From: an uncultured Acidobacteriota bacterium
GTDB taxonomy: Bacteria > Acidobacteriota > Terriglobia > Bryobacterales > Bryobacteraceae
Reading direction: 5' to 3'
Assembly: GCA_902825945.1 (NCBI GenBank)
Contig: CADECY010000004.1
Location: 62,001 to 126,000, forward strand
DNA: 64,000 nt
Program-made: the position numbers and the translations under genes
The notes under the pieces: model-generated
The model's database searches: none
The model's input: the letters and a program-made list of their open reading frames with translations, nothing else
Told to the model about the DNA's origin: nothing
Shown: one piece after another, positions 34,954 to 42,169 of the stretch
How positions within the stretch are numbered: position 1 is the first letter of the stretch
Layout: the number at the start of each line of letters is the position of its first letter

Positions 34954-35400
34954 ATGGTTTCCAGACGCCAGTTTACTTTCGGTTCCACCCTGAGCGCCGT
35001 CTTGCAAGCTCAGAGCTCAGCACGCCCTCTGGTCGCGTTGAGCGTGGCCGTGACGGACGCGTCCGGACGGTACATCAGGGGGCTCACCGCGGCCGATTTC
35101 AGCATTGAAGAAGACCGTATCCGCCAGACCCTCCATGCCTTCGCGCAACCGGGGAGCGCACCTCTCCATGTCGATCGGGACGGCGCGACGCAACCGCTCG
35201 CCGATGCCGAGGCCATTGCGGCGATGACGCGATCTTTGGATGATATGCTGTCCTCCAGCGATCGCGAGAACTCCTACGTACTCGCCTACCATCCCGACCC
35301 CTCCAATCTCAACAAGGGCTACCGGGCTTTCCGAGTTACGGTCTCGCAGCCAAACCTGAGAATACGGACGAAGCCGGGCTACCGGCCTGTCCGGAACTAG
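34954..35400 (+). CDS. Internally deleted VWFA-related (acidobacterial) protein
   Basis: A 148-residue protein with an AAGGAGG Shine-Dalgarno sequence 6 bases before ATG. A Tat-like N-terminus (VSRRQFTFGSTL) is followed by the family's first strand block (LSVAVTDASGRYIRGLTAADFSIEED). It ends with the family's last block (YVLAYHPDPSNLNKGYRAFRVTV and RIRTKPGYRP). Normal members of this family are about 300-350 residues and have a VWA domain with a DxSxS MIDAS site between these blocks. Here roughly 150 residues including MIDAS are missing and only a short linker (FAQPGSAPLHVDRDG) remains. It may be a working two-block protein or a deletion remnant. Confidence 0.7.
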   Translation: MVSRRQFTFGSTLSAVLQAQSSARPLVALSVAVTDASGRYIRGLTAADFSIEEDRIRQTLHAFAQPGSAPLHVDRDGATQPLADAEAIAAMTRSLDDMLSSSDRENSYVLAYHPDPSNLNKGYRAFRVTVSQPNLRIRTKPGYRPVRN

Positions 35401-35491
35401 GGCCCGATCACCGTACCTCCGCCGAAGATTTCCGTCAAACACTTCCCTTCTTGTCCGATGAGCTTTTCGTACCCAGACGGGAAGGAGCAAC

Positions 35492-35863
35492 ATGCCGCTT
35501 GACGTATTGATCGTTGACGATTCGGCCGCGATCCGCAAGATCTTGCAGCGGGTCCTGATCCAAGCCGACATTCAGGTCGGAAAGGTGATTGAGGCAGGAG
35601 ATGGACTGGAGGCCCTCGAGCAGTTGAAGTCGAACAAGGTGGGTCTGATCCTCTCCGACATCAACATGCCGAACATGGACGGCCTTCAATTGTTGAACGA
35701 GTTGAAGGCACTGCCGGACCACAAAGGGGTTCCGGTGGTGATGATCACCACCGAGGGAGCGCAAGCGAAGGTGCTCGAAGCGGTGAATCTGGGCGCGGTG
35801 GGATATGTGCGCAAGCCGTTTACCGCCGAACAGATCAAGGAAAAACTGGTCGGAGTTCTGTAG
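35492..35863 (+). CDS. CheY-like single-domain response regulator
   Basis: A 123-residue receiver domain alone. The acidic pair is in VDDS near residues 9-10, the phosphoacceptor Asp56 in LSDINMPNMDG, Thr in MITTEG near 86 and Lys in YVRKPF near 108. There is no output domain. A good GGAAGGAG ribosome-binding site precedes ATG. A CheX phosphatase gene follows 13 bases later. This is a CheY-CheX pair without kinase, receptor or flagellar genes in the window. It may serve another chemotaxis-like system elsewhere. Confidence 0.92.
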   Translation: MPLDVLIVDDSAAIRKILQRVLIQADIQVGKVIEAGDGLEALEQLKSNKVGLILSDINMPNMDGLQLLNELKALPDHKGVPVVMITTEGAQAKVLEAVNLGAVGYVRKPFTAEQIKEKLVGVL

Positions 35864-35876
35864 AAGGGAGCTGCAA

Positions 35877-36398
35877 ATGGACAGCGCGCACATCGCAAAA
35901 CACATTACAGGGGCCACTGGCGACGTCTTCTCGATGATGCTGGGGCTCGAAGCGCGGCCGGACGAGCCGGTCGTTGATCGCTTGGGGCCCGGTCCATCGG
36001 AGGGCGTAGTCGCTCTGGTGGGCTTGGCCGGATCCTGGGTCGGCACTGGCACAGTGAGCTGTTCCCCCGAGGAAGCTTGCTGGCTTGCGGGAAAGATGCT
36101 CGGTAGTGAGTACCCATCGGTCAACGAGGACGTGCTCGACGCGGTGGGAGAGATCGCCAACATGGTGATCGGCAACATCAAGACCAACCTCGAGGAGGAA
36201 CTCGGACCGATGGGCCTGAGCGTGCCGACCGTGGTCTACGGCCGCAACTTCACCACCCGGTGCGTCGGCAAGCAGAATTGGACGGTCGTCAAGTTCAACT
36301 GCGGGGAGGGAACGGTCACGGTGCAGGTGATGCTGACCCCCGCGCAACCAGTGCATGGTACGCGGTACGTCGCGCCTTCGGAAGCCGTGCTGGCTTGA
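35877..36398 (+). CDS. cheX: CheX-like CheY phosphatase
   Basis: A 173-residue protein of the CheC/CheX/FliY phosphatase family. The active-site consensus (D/S)x3Ex2Nx21P is met exactly: Asp88, Glu92, Asn95 and Pro117 (DAVGEIAN, then P after 21 residues). Only one such motif is present, as in CheX and CheC class III. The AAGGGAG ribosome-binding site ends 6 bases before ATG 35877. It is cotranscribed with the CheY-like gene at 35492 and probably dephosphorylates it. Confidence 0.9.
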   Translation: MDSAHIAKHITGATGDVFSMMLGLEARPDEPVVDRLGPGPSEGVVALVGLAGSWVGTGTVSCSPEEACWLAGKMLGSEYPSVNEDVLDAVGEIANMVIGNIKTNLEEELGPMGLSVPTVVYGRNFTTRCVGKQNWTVVKFNCGEGTVTVQVMLTPAQPVHGTRYVAPSEAVLA

Positions 36399-36438
36399 GT
36401 TCGAAGTACAATGATCGCGGGGCCACTTTCGGCTCGAC

Positions 36439-37767
36439 GTGTCTCTGCCATCACAACCTCTTTCCGCCCCGCCTTCCGAGCGTCCCTTCGTCATAGCTCC
36501 GCCTCCTGGCACCCCAGGGCGATCCTGGGTGTGGGTGACCGTTTGCATTGCCGCGGCGGTTGCAGGCACGGCTGCCTGGAGATTGCGGAATCCCGCGCGT
36601 CAGTCTCCAACCCTACCGCCGTTTCGAACCGTCACCGCCGCTGAACAGACGCTTCATCGCACCATTCGCGTGACCGGGCAAATGGCGGCGGGCAAGTCCG
36701 CGACCTTTGTGGCGCCGCAAATGCGAGGCTCCCGCAGCCGCTCCTCCACCGACTTCCGCCTGATCCTCCAGGAAGTGCTTCCGCCCGGTGCTCGCGTGCG
36801 CGCCGGCGATGTCGTCGCCAAGTTCGATCCGCTCTATATGCTCAATCGCGTCGATGACGAACGGGCTGATGTCGAAGAGCGCAAGATGATCAACCGCCGG
36901 ATCGACGCTTCCACCGAGATCCGTCGCACTCAGCTCGAACAGCGCATCCGAGTGGGAGAGGCGAATCTCGAAAAGGCCCTGCTGAACCTGAAGACGATCC
37001 CCGTTCGCTCCGCCATGGCCGCCGAGCGCTTCCGGCTGGAGGAAGAAGAGGCGCGGGCCCGCCTTCGCGAACTCCATGTCCAGCGGAACTTCTTCGATCA
37101 GTCCGAGCGCTCGCAACTGCGGCGCGAGGAACTGGCGCTGCGCGAAGCCATTCATGATCTCGACCGGGCCCAAGCCAATGTCGATCGCATGACCTTTCGT
37201 ACCTCAATCGACGGCGTCGTGGTGATGGGCCAGACTCAACGCGGCAGCGACATGGCCGAGATCGAGGCTGGCGATGAGGTCCGCTCCGGTCATGCGTTCC
37301 TGCAAGTGATGGACTTGAACTCGCTTTACCTCGAAGCCATCGCCAATCAGGTGGACGAGAACGTGATCCGGCCGGGCGCGCCCGCCGTGATCCGTCTGGA
37401 CGCCGTCGCGGGTGTCGAGATCTCCGGCCGGGTGACCACCATCGGCGCGATCGCGACGGCCAATCGGTACCGGCCGGCATGGGTCCGTCATCTCGCCGTC
37501 CGGATCTCCCCCGATCGCGTCGAGCATCGAGCCTATCCGAACTTTACCGGCAGCGCCGACATCATCACCGGAACCGAGCGCGGGCTGACGATTCCGCGCG
37601 AGTGCGTGCGTCAGGAGCGTGGGCGCGCCATCGTGGATCTCGTCCGGCGCGGACCCGATGGCGAGATCTCGCGCGAACCGCGCACGGTCGAACTCGGTCT
37701 CGCCAATCACACGCGTGTGGTGCTCCGATCCGGCGTTGGCGCTGGAGATGCGATCGCCTGCCCCTGA
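36439..37767 (+). CDS. HlyD/RND-type periplasmic adaptor (membrane fusion) protein, orphan
   Basis: A 442-residue protein. A Pro-rich N-tail (about 1-28) precedes a single membrane anchor (VWVTVCIAAAVAGTAAW, about 31-47). A biotinyl-lipoyl-like hairpin half follows (VLPPGARVRAGDVVAKFDP). A long coiled-coil hairpin (about 125-255, rich in E/R/L) leads to the second half (FRTSIDGVVVMGQTQRGSDMAEIEAGDEV) and a beta-barrel domain. It would bridge an inner-membrane pump and an outer-membrane channel, but no pump gene is adjacent. GTG 36439 is the only reasonable start. Confidence 0.85.
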   Translation: MSLPSQPLSAPPSERPFVIAPPPGTPGRSWVWVTVCIAAAVAGTAAWRLRNPARQSPTLPPFRTVTAAEQTLHRTIRVTGQMAAGKSATFVAPQMRGSRSRSSTDFRLILQEVLPPGARVRAGDVVAKFDPLYMLNRVDDERADVEERKMINRRIDASTEIRRTQLEQRIRVGEANLEKALLNLKTIPVRSAMAAERFRLEEEEARARLRELHVQRNFFDQSERSQLRREELALREAIHDLDRAQANVDRMTFRTSIDGVVVMGQTQRGSDMAEIEAGDEVRSGHAFLQVMDLNSLYLEAIANQVDENVIRPGAPAVIRLDAVAGVEISGRVTTIGAIATANRYRPAWVRHLAVRISPDRVEHRAYPNFTGSADIITGTERGLTIPRECVRQERGRAIVDLVRRGPDGEISREPRTVELGLANHTRVVLRSGVGAGDAIACP

Positions 37768-37809
37768 TTGACGAGGAACTGGTGCCACGGGATGCGCTAG
37801 CCTGCCTGG

Positions 37810-38979
37810 ATGGCGATCTATGCCGCGTTCGACGTGTTCCCTCGCGCGAAGGGATCGTCGAGCCATATCGCCTCGATGGTGCAAGCGTTGGCGCGACGGT
37901 TCGGTTCGGTCCGCGTGTTCTGTCTCGGTACGGCGGATATGCCCGCGCGGCAAGTCGAGGGATCGATCGAGATCCTCCGCTACAACGAACCGGCTGCCGG
38001 ACTCGCGGCCCGCGCCACGGGATTCGCGAACTTCATTCGCGAGAACGCGCGGGGCCCGGCGCGAGTGATGGTCTTTCGCGATCCCTGGGGCGGATATCCG
38101 CTACTCGACGCACTGCCCGGGACTCCGGCGATCTTCGAGGTCAACGCGCTTCCGTCCTGGGAGCTCGAATACACCTATCCCGCATTCGCTCGGAGCCCGG
38201 CGCTTCGCGCCAAGACCGCCGATCTGGAGCGGCGGTGCCTTCGCGATTCGGCTGGTGTGCTCTGCGTATCGAGCGTCACCGCGCGGGCACTGGCGGCGAA
38301 TGGCGTCGCGGCGGAGAAGATCGCGGTGATTCCGAACGTTGCGCACGATGTCTTCTTCGATCCGCCATCCGCGCCGGATCCTCTCGGGCCGGGGCGCTGG
38401 TTCGGCTACATCGGCGGACTCCAGCCGTGGCAGGGAGTCGAGACCGTGCTCGACGGCTTCGCTCTCGCCGGGGCCGATCTGCCCGATCTCCGGTTCGCGA
38501 TCGTTCGGGGTGACAACGCGGTGGGACTCCCGGCTCTCGAGCGCCGCATCGCGCGGCTGCGACTCACCAGCCGGGTCGCGATCCTCGGTCCGCTGGATAC
38601 GCCATCGGTCGCGGCGGCTCTCCGGCGGCTCGAGTTCACCGTGGTGCCGCTCGCCGACACGCCGCGCAACACGAGGCAGGGATGCTGCCCGGTCAAGATG
38701 GTAGAATCCATGGCGGCGGGTACGGCCGTCATTGCCTCCGATCTCGCTGTTTGCCGTGAGTGGATTCGCGACCGCGAAACGGGATGGCTCGCGCGGGCTG
38801 GCGATCCGAGATCGTGGGCGCTGGCGATTCATGCGCTGGCGTCGGACGGCGCGCTACGGGGGAGACTAGCGGAATTGGCGTCGATGGCGGCGCGGGAGCG
38901 GTTCGGGTGGAACGCGGTCCACGGCCAGCTCGATCAGGTGTTTCAAAATGTCCAAAGGGGGATGATCGACCATGAGTGA
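37810..38979 (+). CDS. Glycosyltransferase family 4-type protein
   Basis: A 389-residue GT-B protein. The N-terminus (FDVFPRAKGSSSHIASMVQAL) shows the family-4 Gly-rich acceptor loop. The C-domain has GYIGGLQPWQGVETVLDGF, then QGCCPVKMVESMAAGTAVIASD (donor-site E) and a terminal helix. It begins a cluster of overlapping genes (38972, 39865, 40197, 41321) that seems to make a surface polysaccharide or glycolipid. The next gene starts 8 bases before its stop. Confidence 0.88.
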   Translation: MAIYAAFDVFPRAKGSSSHIASMVQALARRFGSVRVFCLGTADMPARQVEGSIEILRYNEPAAGLAARATGFANFIRENARGPARVMVFRDPWGGYPLLDALPGTPAIFEVNALPSWELEYTYPAFARSPALRAKTADLERRCLRDSAGVLCVSSVTARALAANGVAAEKIAVIPNVAHDVFFDPPSAPDPLGPGRWFGYIGGLQPWQGVETVLDGFALAGADLPDLRFAIVRGDNAVGLPALERRIARLRLTSRVAILGPLDTPSVAAALRRLEFTVVPLADTPRNTRQGCCPVKMVESMAAGTAVIASDLAVCREWIRDRETGWLARAGDPRSWALAIHALASDGALRGRLAELASMAARERFGWNAVHGQLDQVFQNVQRGMIDHE

Positions 38980-39868
38980 TCCGGCCAAGCCGATGGAGAC
39001 TCTGCATCCGGAGACGATCGCGGCATCGAAACAGCGCCAGTTGAGCGGAGCCTTCGAGGGGAAGCGTCTGCTGAAGATCCTGGGCGAGTTGGCCAAGATC
39101 GACGAATCCACGGGCGCGGTGATCGAGAAGACGAAAAAGCGGGGTGTCGCGATGGGGATTGCCACCTTCGCGGGATTCTTTGGCGGCATGTTCTTCACCG
39201 CGTTCACGGGTTTCTGGATGGTGTTCGCGATTCCGCTCGTCACCGGCGTGCTTGCGGCGAAGGACATGATCGGGGTGAACCGGATGAAGAAACGTGACGA
39301 TCTGCTCGACGATTTCCGCGTTCTGATCCGGCCGGTGTTGCGGGACATCCTCGACGATCTCGACCCGGAAAAGAAGGTGAAGGTCCGCTTCGATCTGACC
39401 GGAATGGCGGACAGCAAACAAGTATCGAAGAAGGAACTGCCTCCGGGGCGTTTCCAGAAGCTCACTGAGACCGTCCAGAAAGACCCGTGGTGCGAACTGC
39501 GCCTGCCGCTCGCCGACGGATCGTTGATGACGCTCGAAGTGACAAACGAATATCACAAGATCGAACGCCGCTACAAGGGGCGGAGCGGCAAGATCAAGTG
39601 GAAGTCGAAGTGGCGCAAGGAGGCCGAGGTCTCGGCCTCGCTGCTCCCTCCGGCAGGCGTCAAATGGAATGAGTCCGCGAAGGTCACGGGTCCGGACGAG
39701 AGGCTCAGGACATTCGAAAAGGACGGCGTGACCGGGAAGTGCCTGCAACACTACTGGAGTTTCAAGGACGCCAGCGAAAGCGTGGCGAGCGTTTGTCCTC
39801 CGCCGCGCGAAGTCGTGGGAATGATGCTGCGGCTCCACAACGCCCTTGCCGGAGGATCGCAATCATGA
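38972..39868 (+). CDS. Uncharacterised two-helix membrane protein in the glycosyltransferase cluster
   Basis: A 298-residue protein I do not recognise. Residues 1-50 are soluble and charged. Two adjacent hydrophobic stretches (about 53-72 and 73-90, GIATFAGFFGGMFFTAFTG and MVFAIPLVTGVLAA) form a hairpin. The remaining 200 residues are soluble, Lys-rich and probably beta-rich (MTLEVTNEYHKIERRYKGR). ATG lies 8 bases before the preceding stop, and its own stop overlaps the next ATG (ATGA). Its position inside the cluster suggests a role in polymer or envelope assembly, but that is inference. Confidence 0.8.
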   Translation: MSDPAKPMETLHPETIAASKQRQLSGAFEGKRLLKILGELAKIDESTGAVIEKTKKRGVAMGIATFAGFFGGMFFTAFTGFWMVFAIPLVTGVLAAKDMIGVNRMKKRDDLLDDFRVLIRPVLRDILDDLDPEKKVKVRFDLTGMADSKQVSKKELPPGRFQKLTETVQKDPWCELRLPLADGSLMTLEVTNEYHKIERRYKGRSGKIKWKSKWRKEAEVSASLLPPAGVKWNESAKVTGPDERLRTFEKDGVTGKCLQHYWSFKDASESVASVCPPPREVVGMMLRLHNALAGGSQS

Positions 39869-40200
39869 CCTGCCAAGCCAAAGCCGGACTCCTCGTGCTG
39901 CGCGCCTGCGGACAGCCCTCCGTCGGTGCTTGCGCGAAGTGTACGAAACCCTTGTGCGGCGAACACATCGGATCGGGAGTCTGTGCCTCGTGCGCGATCG
40001 AGACCGGCGCGCCGCGTGACCGGCTCGTTGAAGAGGAAGCCACCCGCGCGAGCTACTATCGCACCTACGGGCCTTCGGCCGCGGCGGCCGCCCTGTTCGG
40101 CGGAGCGGCGTTCTTCTCGGCCCGCGACGCGGAGGCGTTCACGCAGCCCGGCACCCGCGCGCCCCAGCCGCGCGAGAAGTACGATCCGCGCGAAACATGA
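39865..40200 (+). CDS. Small zinc-ribbon/B-box-like membrane-associated protein
   Basis: A 111-residue protein. The N-terminal half holds cysteines and a histidine spaced like a B-box or treble-clef zinc site: CAKCTKPLCGEHIG, then VCASC. A hydrophobic stretch (SAAAAALFGGAAFFSA, about 70-86) could be a membrane segment. No homologous function is known to me. ATG overlaps the previous stop and its stop overlaps the next ATG, so it is fully embedded in the glycosyltransferase operon. It could be a scaffolding or regulatory partner. Confidence 0.75.
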   Translation: MTCQAKAGLLVLRACGQPSVGACAKCTKPLCGEHIGSGVCASCAIETGAPRDRLVEEEATRASYYRTYGPSAAAAALFGGAAFFSARDAEAFTQPGTRAPQPREKYDPRET

Positions 40201-41324
40201 GGATCGCCTGGATCACCGAGCGGTATCCGCCGGTGCGCGGTGGCATGGCCGCCAGTTGCGCGCGTCAGGTGATGGGCCTTCGCAAGCGCGGCGTTTGGAC
40301 CGACGTGCTGGCCTTCGGATCGGGTGCGGGCGATGTCACCGTGGCGGAGCGCGAGAACGGAGATGACCTGCTGATACCGCCGGACGATCCGCCCGGATCG
40401 ATGCCGAACATCGCCTGGGCGCAGCTTCGCGAGCGGCACGCGCGGCATCCCTACACGCATACCGTGGGCTTCGGAGCGTCGTGGTCCGGATTCGTGGCCA
40501 CGAGCTTCGCGCGATGGCTCGGGGTTCCTTCGATCGTGCTCGTGCGTGGAAACGACTTCGATCGCGATTGGTTTCTGCCACGCCACGGTGAGGGGCTGCG
40601 AACGGCGCTCGCCGCGGCTTCGGCGATCGGCTCGGTATCGCCGGAAAAGGCCGAGCGCATCCAGCGCTCCTTCCCGGGCCGGATCGTTCGCTGGACCCCG
40701 AACGGGATTGACGCCGAGCGATGGGCGCTGCTGCCAGGCGAGGAGAAAAGGAGGGACGAGGTCCGCTCGCTGCTTGGCACGCCCGAGCGGCGCGTGGCGG
40801 GCTTGTTCGGCGAACTCAAGTTCAAGAAGCGGATTCCGCTGCTGCTTGAAGCGATTCGCGACCGGCGCCTGCTCGACTCGATCAGCCTGCTCGCGGTGGG
40901 CGAACTCGATGAGGAGACCTCGGCGCTGCTCGACGATCCGGCTACCGCGCCGCTCAGCGTTCGTATGCCGTTCCGTTCTCCCGATGAGTTGCCGGCGCTC
41001 TACGCGGCATGCGACTTCGTCGCGCTGCCATCGGCTTTCGAGGGCATGCCGAACGTGCTGCTCGAAGCGATGGTGTGCGGCGCAATTCCGATTGTGTCGG
41101 ACGCGGGCGCGATGAGCAACGTGGTGATCGATCGTGAGACCGGATTCGTCTTCCGTGCCGAGAATCGCGATTCGGCGGCCGGCGCGGTGAGCGCGGCCAT
41201 GGCGCTGGACGCGGACCAGCGCGCGACGATGTCGAAGCGCGCCCGCGAGCATGTGATCCGCGAGTTTCCGCCTGAGCGCGAGGTCTCGGCCATCGTGGAA
41301 CTGCTCGCACTCGCGGCGCGATGA
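40197..41324 (+). CDS. Glycosyltransferase (GT4-type)
   Basis: A 375-residue GT-B protein. It starts IAWITERYPPVRGGMAASCARQV with the family-4 N-terminal motif. The hinge reads IVRWTPNGIDAERWAL and the C-domain has VAGLFGELKFKKRIPLLLEAI. The donor-site element is PSAFEGMPNVLLEAMVCGAIPIVSD (E-x7-E). It has 4-base overlaps on both sides and its substrate is unknown. Together with the genes at 37810 and 41321 it forms the enzymatic core of the cluster. Confidence 0.9.
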   Translation: MRIAWITERYPPVRGGMAASCARQVMGLRKRGVWTDVLAFGSGAGDVTVAERENGDDLLIPPDDPPGSMPNIAWAQLRERHARHPYTHTVGFGASWSGFVATSFARWLGVPSIVLVRGNDFDRDWFLPRHGEGLRTALAAASAIGSVSPEKAERIQRSFPGRIVRWTPNGIDAERWALLPGEEKRRDEVRSLLGTPERRVAGLFGELKFKKRIPLLLEAIRDRRLLDSISLLAVGELDEETSALLDDPATAPLSVRMPFRSPDELPALYAACDFVALPSAFEGMPNVLLEAMVCGAIPIVSDAGAMSNVVIDRETGFVFRAENRDSAAGAVSAAMALDADQRATMSKRAREHVIREFPPEREVSAIVELLALAAR

Positions 41325-42169
41325 TCCTCTACTTCGCGCCGGGCTCGGGCGTTGGCCACCTGAACCGCGCGCTCGCGATTTGCCTCGAACTACGCAAGCG
41401 CGGCGTGCCGGCCGAGATCGTCACCAACTCACCATTTGCGCAAGGCGTGGCACAGGTGGCCAAATTTCCGATCGTGCGAATCGCCGATCATTATTGGGTG
41501 CGTGGGTCGCGCGAGTATCTCGAGCGCACCAAGCCGGCGCTAGCGGTACTCGATACCTTTCCCGCCGGGCTGCGCGGCGAGTGGCTCGCGCCCGCGCCGG
41601 TGCCGCTCCTCTATGTCGCGCGAAGGCTGCGGCTCGAATCCTACACCGATCCGGCACAATGGCCGCGCTTCGAACTGGCGATCGAGGCCGAGCCTCTCGA
41701 TCCGGCGCATCGCGCGGCGGTTGCGGGTCCGGTGGCGCCGCTGCCGGGTCCGGTCCGGCTGGCTCCGGGAACGATTCCCGCTCCTGTGCCACGTGGACTC
41801 GAAGAGCTTCTCGACTCGGGCGATGCGACATTGGTGATCCACAGCGGAACGGTAGCCGAGATTCAAACGCTGATCCGTGCGGCGGACGCGAAGCGTGTGG
41901 CGCTGGTCTCTCCGTGGGAGGTGCCCGGCGTTCCACGCTTCGACTTCTATCCGGCCGGAAACATTTTGGCGCGAGCCCGGCATGTTGTCACTGGAGCGGG
42001 ATACAACGCGATCGCCGACATGATCTTCCTGCGCGACCGCCACACCGCGATCCCATTCGAACGCCGCTACGACGATCAGTTCGCGCGGATCCGCGCTGGG
42101 TGGCTTCCGGACCGGGATGGAACTGCGGAGGCGGCGCGGCTGATTGCCGCGATCGCTACCGCACGGTGA
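41321..42169 (+). CDS. MurG/UDP-glycosyltransferase-like protein
   Basis: A 282-residue protein. The N-terminus YFAPGSGVGHLNRALAICLELRKRG is the GxGH acceptor loop of MurG-like and UDP-glycosyltransferase GT-B enzymes. The C-terminal half has VIHSGTVAEIQTLI and a VVTGAGYNAIADMIFLRDRHTAIPFERRYDDQFARI donor region, whose key elements are GAGYN and P-x5-DDQ. It is shorter than typical MurG (about 350), so it may be a minimal variant. ATG overlaps the preceding glycosyltransferase stop. Its end overlaps the convergent metalloprotease by 14 bases. Confidence 0.82.
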   Translation: MILYFAPGSGVGHLNRALAICLELRKRGVPAEIVTNSPFAQGVAQVAKFPIVRIADHYWVRGSREYLERTKPALAVLDTFPAGLRGEWLAPAPVPLLYVARRLRLESYTDPAQWPRFELAIEAEPLDPAHRAAVAGPVAPLPGPVRLAPGTIPAPVPRGLEELLDSGDATLVIHSGTVAEIQTLIRAADAKRVALVSPWEVPGVPRFDFYPAGNILARARHVVTGAGYNAIADMIFLRDRHTAIPFERRYDDQFARIRAGWLPDRDGTAEAARLIAAIATAR

